Of a stretch of 45,033 nt of DNA, positions 1-12,215 are shown piece after piece. The position numbers were made by a program, and so were the translations under genes. Below the pieces are notes generated by a model that made no database searches, was not told where the DNA came from, and saw only the letters and a program-made list of their open reading frames with translations. Origin of the DNA: Hypholoma sublateritium FD-334 SS-4 (taxonomy: Eukaryota; Basidiomycota; Agaricomycetes; Agaricales; Strophariaceae); NCBI GenBank assembly GCA_000827495.1, contig KN817542.1, forward strand, positions 1-45,033. Reading direction: 5' to 3'. Each line of letters begins with the position of its first letter. The stretch's first letter is position 1.

Positions 1-470
1 GCGGCGGTGCGCAAGCGGCAACGGGCAGGAGGCGATGCGGCGGTATTGCATAGTCGGTAGCAGCAAGGTCGCTGGGGGGCAAGAGGCCATAGAGCAGAAG
101 CGGCCGTGTCGAGAGAGATATCGAGGGAGGGACAGGCGTCAGCCGGATATAGCAGAAATTGATGGCATCACCAATAAACACAGCCACTTTCCCAGGAGTC
201 ATTATTTCGAACATGGGCATCTCGCGGGCTCCCCGGATTAAAAGAACTCACTTTTTTTTCAAAAAAGACTCGTAACAGTTATTTCGATATATTTGGAGCT
301 GAATTTACGCCAGCTTAAATGTAAGTACGTTAGAACGCAACTCAGACGCCGCGATTAATTAAATGATTCCCACGTGCGCCGTACGCGATCACGTGATGTA
401 TGCTCTCTTGAACAATGAACTGTTGACAGTTGGACTTCGATTCCCATCATCGTCGATCACTGTCTCAGCA
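1..470. other. Left-edge stretch upstream of the ADIP-like gene
   Basis: No gene can be supported here. The minus strand is open from an ATG at 202 to the window edge (67 codons), which could be the start of a divergent gene running off the window. The translation resembles nothing I recognise, and the GC-rich composition favours chance openness. The 3' part (about 240-360) is AT-richer, with a T8 run near 250, as expected of a fungal promoter. Confidence 0.3.
388..397. promoter_or_regulatory. Palindromic ATCACGTGAT E-box-like site
   Basis: A perfect 10-bp palindrome centred on CACGTG lies 74 bp upstream of the ADIP-like start codon. CACGTG is the core bound by Cbf1-type bHLH factors in fungi. 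Use of the site is inferred from sequence and position only. Confidence 0.3.
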
Positions 471-3368
471 ATGAATCCAGCAACACCAACACTCAAAAAG
501 CTGGTCCACTGGGACACAAATTCACCATCCTTGTCAAATATTGGTTCCCCTTTTCTCAACGGAACCTATGATTCCTCTGTCGACGCTACCTCCAGCTTTG
601 ACTTCATCAACTCCCAGCTAATGGCTCACGGATATATAGCATCGCCTGGTCTATCTCTAGCAGGAATCTCCAATGAGAACTCTGTGCGGCTAGCCAAATG
701 TTTGCTCGCAATGCTCAGCCAACGGACTGTATGTGACCTTCCCCTGATTTTGAACAGCCATTCTTGACAGAAACCTACAGGATGATATGTCACGAACTGA
801 AGACCTCACCACCAAACTCCGTACACTTTCATACGACCACGAACGCTTGACATCAATGTATCGGACCTCCAACGAGAAAGCCGCCAATGCGGAACGGGAA
901 ACGAATCTTCACAAATCACGACAGGCGTACGCTTCTCTATTGCCATTAACAATGGCATTTTCACCTTATCATTAACTAGTGCGTCACTCAAGAATCTTCA
1001 AGTCTCAGAAGCAGCGCATAAGCAAACATCGACTGAGCTGCAACGTACTAGAGCACTGCTCCAAGGAGTACGCGCGACTCACGTCGCTGAGCTGAAGAAA
1101 AAAGAGAAAGAAGTCGAACGAACACTGGAAAAGTGGCAGAAGCTCGCAGACGCTCAAAATAGGATATCTGCTGCACAAACGGGACTCCGATATGCCAATG
1201 CGTCCATCATCGAAGGCACAGAAATTGTGGGCAAAGGCCAAGGTTTCCTTGACATCGCTTTGGAGCAGGCTGAACAAGCCCGTGCGCATTTGGGCGACGA
1301 GAATCTGCTGCTTCGCAAACTACTTCTTCGGGTAGTTAACGAGATGCAAATCATACTCCATCAAGCAAAACGCATTGCTGTTGGTGACGATATTGTCGAA
1401 GAGGTAAGTACTATCAAGGTTCATGCATGTATGCATGATCTGACAAGTTCAAAGCCCATGCCTATGACACTATCGACTTTGTTCCCTCTTTCTCCACCTG
1501 ATATGGCTAGCGATAGACTGAGAAGCGTCCTTGAAGACTTGCGCAATGCGGTGTCCGAACTTGTTCGTCCAACTCCCCCTGCTCCCGCTCCACCTATGCC
1601 CAAGCCCCAAGTATCAGAAGAGGAAGTCGAACGCCTCCAAACTATCATTTCATCCCTCAAGGAAGAGCTAGGTATGAATTTATTCCGACTTGATACCTGT
1701 AGAATGTTCATCAGGCGCTTCCAGTCCGCTCTCAAAAGCAATCTATTGCTCATGTCGCTGATACACAAGCTATGTTTGACAAATTTGCCGAAGATCATCG
1801 CATTGCGACGTCGGAGATTGGTGATATGAGCGTTGAGCTCATGTCGGCTCCTTTGAAGGACGAAGAAAAGGAGCGCTTGGACAAGTTGCGCAACGAACTT
1901 GACTTGGAACGCCAGAAGTTTACGGACGCTGCAATTCGATTTGGAAAGGAAAAGGCCACGCTGGAGGTAAAAATGGAACCAACGGTTGTATGCATCAAGT
2001 ATACTTATTGATCCTTTGTTCTGACAGGCTGAGCGAATGAAATTCCTCGATGAGAAACGTGCATGGCAAGTTGAATTGATGCTCGCCGAATTTCCGCCAA
2101 CGCCAGTACCCGCTTCGCCCAATCGACCGTCAACATCAGCCTTCACACTACAGCCGCAAAAGTCTCCCTACAAATCCCCGCGTCGAACTACCCACAAAGT
2201 TGCACCTAACTCTCCTCGAAGGTCTCCAGCCAAGAATATATGCGTCGGAAAAGCTAGCAGTAGTGGTCGGAAAGCGCACCGCGTGTCACGGCGCTCTCTT
2301 GCTGCGTCGCCTAACAAGCTGGTGGTGTCTTACGAGACTGAGTACATGCCGCCGCCAATACCTGCTCCTTCATTTACATTCACATCGGCAGCGCCGTTAT
2401 TAGTACCCTCCATTAGTGGGTCTCTCCTCCCTACGTCATTCGTGCTTCCTCCCCCCTCGCCCCGAGCATCCTTGCCCACCAATCCTGCCCTTCCTCTTCA
2501 ACCATCACATCCTTCCTCACCCCCGTCCTCGCCAGAATTACAAGGCACAACTCCGACATATAGCCCGGACACATCACCTCCTCCCGCCCCTTCAGCAGGG
2601 TCGATCAACTTGGTGACCCCTCCAGCCGCAAAGCGCCCGTTTCCTGTGGCAAAGCCATTTGCACTGCGCATGATGCATGCGTACTCGCCGGTGAAACCAA
2701 GCCCGTTGAGCCGCATCCTGATGCTCGCCGACTCGCCTCTGACACCTGCCAGCGGGCCCACCCCCGACACGGTACTCTCGCCCACTTCGGGTCCGCTAGA
2801 GGCCGTTGCGGAAGAAGACGAAGAAGACGGGGGCCTCGCGTACATCGCGACCGCGCTGGACTATAAGGCATCACATCCCACTCGGGACACCCGCATGTCA
2901 GCTACGGAGCTCGGGATGGAGTCGCCGCCGGACACGCCGCTGCAGGAAAAGAAGGTCGCGTCAGTAAACGTCGCGCCGCCACCCGTCTTTGCGATGCGCG
3001 GAAAGGTGTTCCACCCCGAGCCGGGCGCTGGCGCCAAGCGGCCACTTAGCGCGGCGGACAAGGGGAAGGGGCGCGCAACGGAGCCGGTGGCTTGGGGACG
3101 GTCGTCCGGCGTGGGCGAGAAAGAAAATAGCAGCGCGAAGAGGCGTTCGGCCAAAGCATCTCCGTCGAATGCGGCGCCTGTCGTACGGAAGGCGGTCTCG
3201 ACGACTGGGAAGCCTGTCTTCAGAGCGCCCGCGCCGACGGCGACGAGCAACGTGACGTCGCGCTCAAGGCCCGTTGTAAAACCTGGACCCCCGGTAGCTG
3301 GTGGAGCGCGGAGGGTACTTGTCACCAGCGCGGATGCTCCGCCCATCGTCAAGGGGCGTCGGGGCTGA
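471..3368 (+). CDS. ADIP/SSX2IP-like coiled-coil protein
   Basis: Six exons: 471-728, 781-926, 980-1403, 1455-1671, 1725-1966 and 2028-3368. The introns are 51-61 nt and all phases agree, giving 875 residues. The N-terminal third is the conserved part: a LMAHGYIASPGLSL motif near residue 50, then SNENSVRLAKCLLAMLSQR and a long coiled coil (to about residue 280). That pattern matches the afadin- and alpha-actinin-binding (ADIP) family, whose fission-yeast member Msd1 and animal SSX2IP anchor microtubules at spindle poles or centrosomes. A second coiled coil follows (about 330-460). The last exon encodes a long Pro/Ser-rich disordered tail with basic patches. The start at 471 was preferred to an in-frame ATG at 363 because conservation begins there. 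It converges with the next gene across 205 bp. The family is fairly certain; the cellular role is inferred from relatives. Confidence 0.85.
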
Positions 3369-3573
3369 CGTACTTGCTTTCCTAATCGCTTATACTCTGC
3401 TTTCAGACTATACACATTATACTCACACACCCCCTTCTCGTTCCATTATATTCACTGTACAATATCCATTTCAGATTTATTACATTCTTTACAGATACTC
3501 CGGAGATAATTAAATGCTCTGCCGCTGCCAGTTGGCGCAACAGTATCGTGCAAATTCCGAATCTCGAAGCCTG

Positions 3574-6181
3574 CTAGAAGCGGGCCATGAAGGAACTGAA
3601 ATATGCATCTATCGTGGCGATGCCATCGAGCTTGGCCACCACACCGACATAGCCGTCTGGGCGGACGACTACTATGGCACCATCTGCCCTGTCAATGCCA
3701 TAATTAGCGTATCCATCTCCTCCTTTCGTCCCCGTGGCGTCTGTGTCATCGATAAGTGCCCTGTGAATTTGTAAATTTACTTCCAAGATCTGAGATATAC
3801 GATTTAAACATCAGACTCACTTTGACCAATGTGACCTCAGCAACAGAGGGAGTTCATTATATCGTACAATGGCCTTACTGGCTGTGCTGATCGATATGAT
3901 ATCAAATGCGCGAAAAATGTTTCCTTCGGAGAGTTTAGAAAAGAGCGATTCAATTTTTTGAGTCGCTGCCTGCACTCGCTGGAGCGTCGCTTTCTGCGAG
4001 CTATCCCCAGTAAATATCAGAACCTTGAAGCGCCCGTCGGATGGGCACATGTCTTGAATTTCAACTGGTCGTGAATCGGCTGCTCTCATGAAGAGCTGGG
4101 GCAAGAGGCGCTGTCCGACTATTAAATGTTTCGTATTGCGTTGGCTGGATGACTGGGTGATTATGGAGTCGGCGTAATGGATTCCAATCCCACTGGTGAA
4201 ACCACCGAAGGTTTGGAACATCCTAGAAGGAAATACATGAGTACCATGTCTGAACGTGTTCTTTAAGGAAGCAAGTACTTTAAAAAGTCTGCATGGGAAA
4301 CACCGTCGACGCAATTCTCTGTCTGGGGTTTCCCGGAGAACAAAGAGGCGAATTTCTTGTCGAAGTCAATGAGATCTTGGGCGTAATTTTGCCTTTCAAT
4401 TTCATACTGCGCAATAGATTCAGCGTCCACGTTCGCGATGAATATATATGTTAATGAAATTACCGTTTGTAGCAGCGCTCTTCCCGCCCATCCTTTCAAA
4501 ACGTGGGATATTTTCCAGGCTGAACAAATTGTCGGTTATAACCAGCGCAGCCAACAATACGGAAGCAAGCATACCTAGATTGTGACTGTCGCCCATACTT
4601 GCATTCATTCCCTGACCTACGAATAAAAACACTGATGAGATATGTGGCTGAGTGGGCAGAAACCTGCCTATCTCACCAGCTTTCGGGGAGTGTGTGTGAC
4701 ACGCATCACCGACAATGAAAACTCTTTCATTGATAGAGAATTTGGATGCAACCCGTTGGCCGACTATTAGGTGAATTCCGCGGGCAATCATGTATCTGTC
4801 CGTTGATGTAGGATGTAGTTACTCACTGACGTAGACAGTCCACCACTCAAACTCCTTTGGCATTTGTAGCGTGTAGGGGTGAAATGACTTCTGAGCTATC
4901 TGTGAAGTGTCACAAATCGCGACACGAAACCAAAAAAGATCGAGCACACCTGCAACAACTTTTGGGGGGTCACTTTTGTCCTATCAACTCTTCCGTTGCT
5001 CGTGAGGAATTCGCCGGCGTTCTCAGTGTCCAATTGTATATATAGCCGTACTTTATCACCTTCCCTTGGAATGATCATGCAGGATCCATTATTGGAATGG
5101 ATAGCAGTTCTATTGCGGATGTCCGGGAAATCGGTCTCTGGCGTTAGATCCACCACACCCCAAATGAAATTGCTTTGTTCCCCTATCATGCTAATATTTA
5201 AAGCCTTCCTGACCCACGAATGGGCGCCTATGCAATACTTATGTCAAAAAAGAATTCTAAATTTAGCACGCATGGGACTCACCATCAGCGCCTATGACGT
5301 ATTTAGCTTGGATAACCTCTTCCAACTGATCCTGCTGGCTATTCGAAGAATGTTGTAGAGTCACCTATAATCGGTTTGAATACTATTCGAGGCTCTTATA
5401 CATGTGGCTGCAAATCTCACTTCGATTGGGTAGGCTGTGTAGTCGTCAACCTTATCTTCAAGTAGTGTTATCGAAGACGGAATTACAGGCCTATCGACTT
5501 CGACATCCATGCCACGCAACGAGTCCAAAAATATGGACTCTATTTCCCCTTGATGTAGTGTCAGCTGAAATTTACAGATCAGCTGAAAGAATCGAAGAAT
5601 GTAATCAAACACCACTGGTCGAACCTCAAATGGATAGCGTGCAGTCGGAGCAGTGACATCGGGTACTCTGTCTGTGAGCTTTTTGGGCGACCATTTAGTT
5701 TTAATCCATATTTTTAGATCTCACTCTAAACGAACCTCGATTCCGCCATATGGGCCTGGGTTGTAGAATGCCTGGGTGCAAACAGTTACAATGTGCTCCG
5801 CCTATCGTCGACCAAGCTTACCGCAGTGTGGAGCTGGGCCCCGTCCCTCAGCAAGCGATCTGCCAATCCATAACTCTGCGGAAATCACCCGATGAGATAG
5901 TGTTTAGAAACAAATGAATGAGCATTACTTGCCTGAAATATCTCCAGTGTCCTTGGTTGAATTCCGTCAGCATGACCCGCAGCGACCTTGTCTTCTCTGT
6001 TGGTAATGAAGGCGCGGTTGGATGTCTGATGTTGAGGTGGGTAATATCTCAGATCTCACCGTTGGTCAATAATGCGAACGTCGACGCCGCATTTTGCAAG
6101 TGCATTACATGCCATCAAGCCGGCAGGGCCTGCGCCAACTATCAACACATCCACCTGCTTTTTTTTCAACGTGGATGGCAT
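3574..6181 (-). CDS. Phenol 2-monooxygenase-like FAD aromatic hydroxylase
   Basis: Flavin monooxygenase of the phenol hydroxylase/PheA-TfdB type, which uses NADPH and O2 to hydroxylate aromatic rings. Fifteen exons splice in phase to 591 residues: 6181-6060, 5996-5933, 5875-5822, 5771-5725, 5667-5625, 5564-5421, 5331-5283, 5227-4950, 4899-4827, 4763-4677, 4616-4575, 4519-4464, 4406-4279, 4222-3821 and 3760-3574. The Rossmann FAD motif GAGPAG is at residues 16-21, followed by the HADGIQPRTLE segment, YVIGADGAHSW, and the second FAD motif (FIVGDACHTHSPKAG, then QGMNASMGDSHNL). The C-terminal thioredoxin-like domain ends VVVRPDGYVGVVAKLDGIA, as in fungal phenol hydroxylases. No stop or frameshift remains after splicing. 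One intron (5932-5876) is GC-AG. There is no signal peptide, so it is probably cytosolic. The substrate cannot be told from sequence. Confidence 0.9.
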
Positions 6182-7034
6182 CGTTAATGTTCCGTCGCCT
6201 GGAATGAGTAGATGTCCTCGTAAGAGTGGATGTAGGTGAGGCTAAGTTGTGAGGGTTTGGTCTATCGCCGACATCCTTTTAAACACTGGCTCCGCGGCTG
6301 TGGGACAAGTGACCTGCTATGCGAGCATTATTTAGGCAGGAGGTGGATACCGGCACACCAAATAGGGAATACTGACCACCACGGGCCCTCACGGATGGTG
6401 TCAAGAAGGTGTGGCTGAATTACGGCGCCGGCCTTCATCATTGGTTCTTCGGGGATTACCTAAAGGCATGCAATACGACTGTGCAGGCTGGGATTGCTAG
6501 GGAAAGTATGGTATCAGTTGGGAAGAGCTGGAATCTCCACCTGAAGTCCGAACGGCGGGAAGCGTGGTATCCGCGGGAACTTTACGAGGCTTTATAGTAT
6601 GCACATGTACAATGATGTATACGAAGGCAGCAACATTAGAAATCAATCGTGAATTACAAGCTGCCATTGACACAACATGTGGCTCACGGCTGGTAGCTTC
6701 GGGTCATGGATGTTCCCAGGTTAGCCCGGTAATAAGTATCGTGCGCTAGTGCTGAGTCCTGCTGACAAGGCGCTGACTCGGATTCAGGTCAACAAACTTG
6801 AAAGGCTGTCTTCTCTAGACCTTCCTGTGTATTGAATTTCGGCTCCTGCGGGTCGATGTTGGGTCGATGACAGAAGTGTATATATAGAAGCATTGGCCAT
6901 AATACGGACATCAGAAAAAAGCAACGGGGGAACCAGATGGAGCAACTTTTGGGAGCAATCGCATTGTTTGGGTCAGTAAAAACTTGTCCACGAACATGAG
7001 CGCGAAGGGGCCGATAGAATTGGAGTATGAAAAA
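6182..7034. other. Intergenic: monooxygenase promoter side and POLD4 3' side
   Basis: About 850 bp between the monooxygenase start and the end of POLD4, both on the minus strand. Short plus-strand openings at 6236-6749 show no conserved motif or splice pattern. A TATATATA run at about 6880 sits closer to the POLD4 end than to any gene start, and I could not link it to a transcript. No gene is supported. Confidence 0.5.
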
Positions 7035-7994
7035 TTAGACTTCTCCAAAAAATACGCTCTGGGAATAGTCTGGCGTCGCTATTCCTTGTTTTGTCGTGAG
7101 GATATCTCCGACCTGTAATGGCAAAAGTATGCAACTATCAGTGTCGATACGGAGGATATAACAAGCTCCCTTGCTTACTTCCTTTGGTGGATTGAGACCT
7201 AGTGCTTTAGCCCTATTCCATCTCTCCAGTCTTGAAACACCAACGCAAGGACCATATTCATACGAACTGGGAGCTTGTTAGTACATGATATATGCGTATA
7301 TAATAAGAACAGACGCACGTATCGAAGATCCGGAGGATTTCATGGATCTTGTTTTGCGCTTCGCCGTGGACTATGATGCGTTAAGGAGCCTTATCATTGA
7401 ACACTAAACGGTATGATTCTCACTAGGTGGCATGTCGCCGGTCTTTTTCTTGATCTCGGTGTGATATTTTTTCCATCGTGGGTCCTTAACCTTTAGTTCA
7501 GGAAGAGATTCTTTGCGCTCGGCGCTCGGTACAACTGCTTCTTGGGGCTGCAATTTCGGTGTTGTAGCGCCTGGGCGAGAATTGGAGAGGCGAAATACAT
7601 CAGTGTTCTCTATGGCGGTAGACGCGTCCTGCTGTGCTTTGACTGTGACGCTGATAGCTTGAACTCCTTTCTTAGAAGCTGCGCGCGTCGCGCGCCCACC
7701 ATCGGAGGTTGAGGCTTCCTTCGCGGTTGGTTTAGAGATTCGAGCATCGGTGTCGTCGGTAAGAGGTTCGATCAACTCGCTATCATCGTCGCTGTCGCTG
7801 GATATAACAGTGATTTCCCCCAGGCTGCGTTCTTGGTCGTCCTCCTCAACGGTATTTCCTTGTGCTGGTGGTACTCTCTTGGGCAGGACTGCAACAGGTC
7901 GCGGTGTGGTCTTCGCGAGCTTGCCGCCGTTTGATGCCGTTCGCTTGCTGACTGAGAAGTCCAGTCGAGTCTGTTTGATATTTGAAGAGGACAT
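7035..7994 (-). CDS. POLD4: DNA polymerase delta subunit 4
   Basis: Small accessory subunit of DNA polymerase delta (fission yeast Cdm1, human POLD4), which helps stabilise the enzyme and its contact with PCNA at replication forks. Four exons (7994-7424, 7370-7319, 7266-7179, 7112-7035; introns 53, 52 and 66 nt) give 262 residues. The N terminus begins with a PIP-box-like segment (QTRLDFSV, residues 7-14), followed by an acidic, Ser-rich low-complexity linker. The C-terminal half carries the family hallmark: KIHEILRIFDTSYEYGPCVG, then VSRLERWNRAKALGLNPP, ending in VFFGEV. The start at 7994 was chosen because it places the PIP-like motif at the N terminus; the open frame extends upstream to 8084. 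Exons 2-4 are short, so simple ORF calling sees only exon 1. Identification is strong. Confidence 0.93.
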
Positions 7995-8281
7995 GACAAG
8001 ATTATGAGGGTGAGCGGTGCTGTGCTGCAGTTTCAGGAGCCGGTCAAAAGAAGAATGGGTGGAGATGTTCCAGTTGCGTTCCAACCATGTTCAACTTCGC
8101 CAGGGGCATCATTATTAGATTTCCATTTATGGTGATAGTAAAGTAGCGAAAATACTCAAAAAATACTTGGAAATACAGAGGTCATTAGTTCAAACAGTCG
8201 AGTTAGTAGTGATGGTAATCTAGATACATAGGCTCATTTTATGTAATGTTTAAATATTTGCTTCTTGACCTACACCTGAGA

Positions 8282-9404
8282 TTATGTCGCGGCCGAATGG
8301 TTTGTGCCACATGAGTGTTCGATCTCTTCCTCCTCTTTGCTCAATCGCGCCATTGTAGCCTCCAATATTCTTTGCCGACGTTCTTCTTGTGTTTCTTCCA
8401 CCGAAGATGAAGAGCCAGCGGAAGAGCTGCCCAGAGTGTAAGCTCGGGCCTCTGCCTCTAGGTCTGATGATGGTTGGTAAAAATCGCCTCCAGGACCTCC
8501 GGAAAGATAGTGTGTGCCCTGTACATTGGCTTTCTCGAACTCCGCAACCTCACGGTTCAACTTCGAGTTCAGGGACTTGAACTGCAGGCAGATGACTGTG
8601 AGATACAGATCCGAATTGCGCACTCAGAAGGTACGCACGTTTTCATCGTGATCACTCCAGACGTTGTGCGTCAATTCATGACACAGCACTCTCCGTACTT
8701 CACTGTAGAGTCGAAAACCATCATATTTATCGGTTCTGAGGCGCAGCTTGATGGCTTGCCCTGCATTCTCATTCAAACCAAGGAGCCCTGGGTGTTCGTG
8801 TGGTGCAAGTTCCGTCAATACTCCAACAACGAATTTGTGTGTCTGCATAACATGCTTGATGGCTGGGTCTTCGGATAACCGTCTTAGTAGAGCAAGAGCA
8901 GAAGCAGGGTTCGGAAGATGTTCTAGAGGTCTAAGCTCATGGAAACGGTATTGTAATGAGGCGGAAGCAAATGACGAAGAACCTGTTGATCGCAGCTGGT
9001 ACAAAGTAAGGATAGGCCAAGGATAGGCCAAACCAGAATACAGATGATCTAGGCGATGCGCTTACCTTGACAGGGGCCTTTGTGGCTCTTTCCCTCATGA
9101 TTCGATCTCTCCGTTGGTTCTCATCCTCCACTGCCCTCATCGAGTCCAATTCCCTGGTCGTCGACCCTATCATCTGTATCTTCGTGCCATTCTTGATACC
9201 GACTTCCGAGATCGTAACTTCCTCGGCGATATCGCTTCCGGCTTGCTTTTTCCCTTTGTACAGAAGTTTTTGAAGGGAAGGAGGCACTTCCGTCAGCTTA
9301 TCAAGTTCACTCTGGAGGTGGGCGAGCGTGCAGTCCGGCAGGAGTGAGAGTGAATGTGGTTTTCCGCGGAAATTTATGCTCAATGAGATAGGTTGGCTGG
9401 ACAT
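8282..9404 (-). CDS. Ubiquitin-like + WLM domain metalloprotease
   Basis: Three exons (9404-9066, 8995-8639, 8581-8282; introns 70 and 57 nt) give 331 residues. Residues about 5-80 form a ubiquitin-like domain (LQKLLYKGKKQ core). Residues about 114-260 form a WLM (Wss1-like metalloprotease) domain, with the zinc-binding motif HELTH at 219-223 in CHELTHNVWSDHDEN, followed by LNSKLNREVAEFE. The C terminus is charged and Ser/Glu-rich. The nearest described relatives are the fission-yeast UBL-WLM protein SPCC1442.07c and the Wss1/SPRTN proteases that digest DNA-protein crosslinks. The WLM active site looks complete; the exact function is inferred. Intron 1 contains an 11-bp direct duplication (9010-9031). 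Confidence 0.88.
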
Positions 9405-10816
9405 AGAGCTTCCTCGGATAGAAAGGACACAGATGGATAATGGTATACGTCGAGATGGAAGTAGAGGATAAGCTCTGTTGAATTTAAGTCAGCAGTGAGC
9501 CGCACTGTAAGTGCAGTGTGGCACGAGTCATAACGTGATACTGTATCTCTGTCAGCCCCTTCCATTGGTGAGTAAGCCTCGACGAGACTTGATCATTCTA
9601 GCACATCCGATTCTTGTTGACAGTGACATTCTAGCGAGAAAGTGGCGAATGGCCGCTGGCACCGAATGTGCGCAAAATGAATAGAATCGAAAGCGACAAA
9701 ACATCTGAAGGACTGGCGGTGAAATTGGACGGCGGGCGCCGAGTGAACGTTCGGCAAAACCCTTCTTCGTTATTTTGTCTCGGGCCCAACTTGCCGAGGC
9801 CTTATTCACATAAACTCGTCCCCGACTGCCTTGAAACTGCCAGGCGATATGCAAAAGGATGCTCAAGAAACATATTGGAAACATACAAGCGCCTTGCTTG
9901 CGCCGGTGCTGCACTCCTAACGAAGTTTTATTGGTCGATGCTGAAACTCGCCGTTCTCTCTCTCGGATAACCCCCTGGAACTCCCAAGGAACTCCTTGGT
10001 CGGTGTCATTTTCGACAAGGATCACTCTACACTTTCCCCAAATCTTTCCTTGCGAAGTCATCGCTCTCGAGTCCCGCTCCTATGAGCCGGGAGCGTCCTC
10101 GCCTATTTATCTGGGTTCGAGTCTTGGTCGCGCTTCGAAACGTGACAATATTTCCCCACAGAGTGGCGTATCTTTGATTGTATACAACCTTCTAGTCGTG
10201 GTCACCGGGTCTACATCTATACGGTGAGTGCGCCGCCGACGCCGCCACCTCAAAAATCGGACGAGGTCGATTAAGCCGAAGAGACCAAACTGCCCTTCTC
10301 CGCCGACACAAGCCCCTACCAGCCCGATGCCGTCCAATGTGCAGGCAGAGGTCCAGCGTTACTTAAAGATCCCACTGAAATGACGGATTCGGCGTACTCT
10401 ACCTGCGCGGATACTTCGGACATTGGTTACATTGGGGTTTGCGGGACCTTATACCTTGGTATATCCGTTCAAGCTTCAAACTTTTCTCCGGCTGTTTCGG
10501 AGATGGACATTTCAAATAAACTTAAGTTACAACCTTGTAACAAACAACCTTTGGGTAAATTTATCCATCCACAAATTATTGATGTCATTACCCATCTATC
10601 TACGTAGTCAGAAAGCGACCAGTGAAATAGAGGTATGTATAGGCAAACTAAAATGCCCCATGCAATGATAGTGGTCACTGGAAGGTTACTTGTTTTAGTT
10701 CTGGATAAGAATTTCTCGTTCGATTCGTGCTTGGTTGGGCTTTGAGATTATTAAATGGTGCTAGATCCGCCCATACATGCCTAGATACAAATTACAAATG
10801 CAGGTATATAAATTGT
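9405..10816. other. Long intergenic stretch without a supported gene
   Basis: About 1.4 kb between the start of the UBL-WLM gene and the end of the nitronate monooxygenase gene. A minus-strand ORF at 9552-10061 (169 codons) has no recognisable composition or motif. On the plus strand, 10146-10274 reads as a protein-like segment (FPTEWRIFDCIQPSSRGHRV, then a Pro-rich end before TAA), but an in-frame stop lies just upstream and I found no convincing 5' exon. It may be a gene remnant or chance. The part nearest 9405 should hold the UBL-WLM promoter. Confidence 0.4.
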
Positions 10817-12160
10817 TCAGAGCTTATGCGTGACGCGCTTTGCGTTCTCTTGCAGGATCTGCGCGGCGTCGTGGACCATCGTTTCGACGATGACCTTGGC
10901 AGGCAGAACTTCATTGATCATAGCGGAGACGCTGCCCATAAGCCATGGGCGGCCCTCAATGGACTTTTCGGGGTGCTTCTCAAGCTCTTTGTAGTGGGGG
11001 ATGATGCCCTTTCCAGTAAGCTCCTTGATCTCGTTCTGGCGGTTGTTTTCCCTGGGCATGAGATCCGAACGTCAATATACTGACATTCACGGGGGGGCGG
11101 AATTCAAGACTAACCAATCCGCGACGTAAGGGGTCTTCCTCACGCGCATGGGGCGGCCAGTGAAGATGACGGTGCGGGCGACGTCCTCGAAGCCGGCGGT
11201 CACGACAAGCTCCTTGTGGAGCTTAGGCGCGCCAGCCTCCGTAGACGCGACAAAGCGCGTGCCGACCCAGACGCCCTGAGCGCCCCACGCGAGGTTCGCG
11301 GCGAGGCCGCGCCCGTCGAAGACGGCGCCGGCGCCGACGACGTACACGGGCTTGCCATTGAGGGGCGATTTGTAGCCCTTCACGGCGTCAACGCACGCGG
11401 GGATGAGGATCGATGCAGGGATGTCGCCCGTGTGTCCACCGCCCTCGCCGGCCTGCGCGCAGATGAGGTCGACGCCGACCTCAAGTGCCTTCTTTACGTG
11501 CTTGGGGTGGCCGACCATGTTCATGACGAGGATTCCGGCTTTGTGGAGCTCGTCGACGGCCCACTTCGGGGGTACGCCGACTGCGGAGACGAAGAGAGTG
11601 GCACCCTCCTCGATGATAACCTTAATGAGGTCAGGGAGCTGGCCATTGGTGTAGTCGGTCTACAGGTGATATAGCTAAGTTCCGGATGACTAAAGTACTT
11701 TTGGGAAGCACGTACGTTGGTCTTGCGAGCGCTGCCGCCGACTTGGGGAAGGAGGAGATCGACACCGAAGGGTGCCTTAGGGTCTTTGAGGTCCTTCTTG
11801 ATCAGTTGGATCTAGAGGCAAAATTGAGCTCATCGTTCTCGTATAGGACGAGACACGACGGCTCGTGATAACTTTGCGTTACCACCGAGTCGGTGGTATC
11901 GTGGCTCCGGTGGTCAAGCGCTCACCTGTTGGCGGAGAATTTTGGGGGTGTATCCAATACCACCAATAACACCAAGACCGCCAGCATTTGTGACGGCGGC
12001 AGCGAGCTCAGGGCCAGCCGCGACGTTCATTCTGCGCAAAGCGTCAGCACATTCTCTGAGAAGGCTGCAGTGGGAATTATAAGTTTATAACATACCCAGC
12101 AAGCAGAATGGGGTGCTTGATACCAAAGAGCTCAGTAATGGGGGTGGTGATGACGGCCAT
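10817..12160 (-). CDS. Nitronate monooxygenase (2-nitropropane dioxygenase family)
   Basis: FMN-dependent TIM-barrel enzyme that oxidises alkyl nitronates such as propionate 3-nitronate, removing toxic nitro-compounds. Five exons splice in phase to 348 residues: 12160-12096, 12031-11926, 11811-11716, 11659-11115 and 11051-10817. Family signatures are KHPILLAGMNVAAGPELAAA at the N terminus, AGGLGVIGG, the segment ending LLPQVGG, AQAGEGGGHTGDIPA (phosphate-binding loop and the catalytic His of GGHTG), VVGAGAVFDGRG and WGAQGVWVGTRFVAS. There is no signal peptide. Intron 2 (11925-11812, 114 nt) is about twice the usual length here and carries short inverted repeats. The final exon is unusually variable, but the frame is intact. 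Confidence 0.9.
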
Positions 12161-12182
12161 CACAAATTAACAAGAGATTAGA

Positions 12183-12213
12183 TGGAGGGGGAGGGAGAGA
12201 GGAGAAATTGGGG
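12183..12213 (-). promoter_or_regulatory. Pyrimidine-rich leader of the nitronate monooxygenase gene
   Basis: Immediately upstream of the ATG at 12160 the coding strand is almost pure C/T (G/A on the plus strand). CT-rich tracts just upstream of the start codon are common near fungal transcription starts. This is a compositional call only. Confidence 0.4.
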
Positions 12214-12215
12214 TA

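Noticed and set aside
4764..4826. A 27-31 nt mini-intron or frame break in the monooxygenase gene, because the exon with IVGQRVA is open further upstream.
   Set aside because: Using the later acceptor AATAG gives a normal 63-nt intron and joins WWTVYV to IGQRVA exactly as in the family.
6996..7407. A plus-strand small multi-exon gene reading through this interval (protein-like frames such as SLETPTQGPYSYELGA).
   Set aside because: These frames are the antisense of POLD4 exons 2-4. The minus strand gives the conserved YEYGPCVG and RLERWNRAKALGLNPP motifs with correct splice sites.
9552..10061. 169-codon minus-strand ORF as a gene.
   Set aside because: No conserved motif, no splice context and mixed composition. 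It is explained by chance openness.
10110..10125. B-box-like GGTTCGAGTC suggesting a tRNA.
   Set aside because: The would-be T stem pairs only through G-T wobbles, and no matching acceptor or anticodon stems were found.
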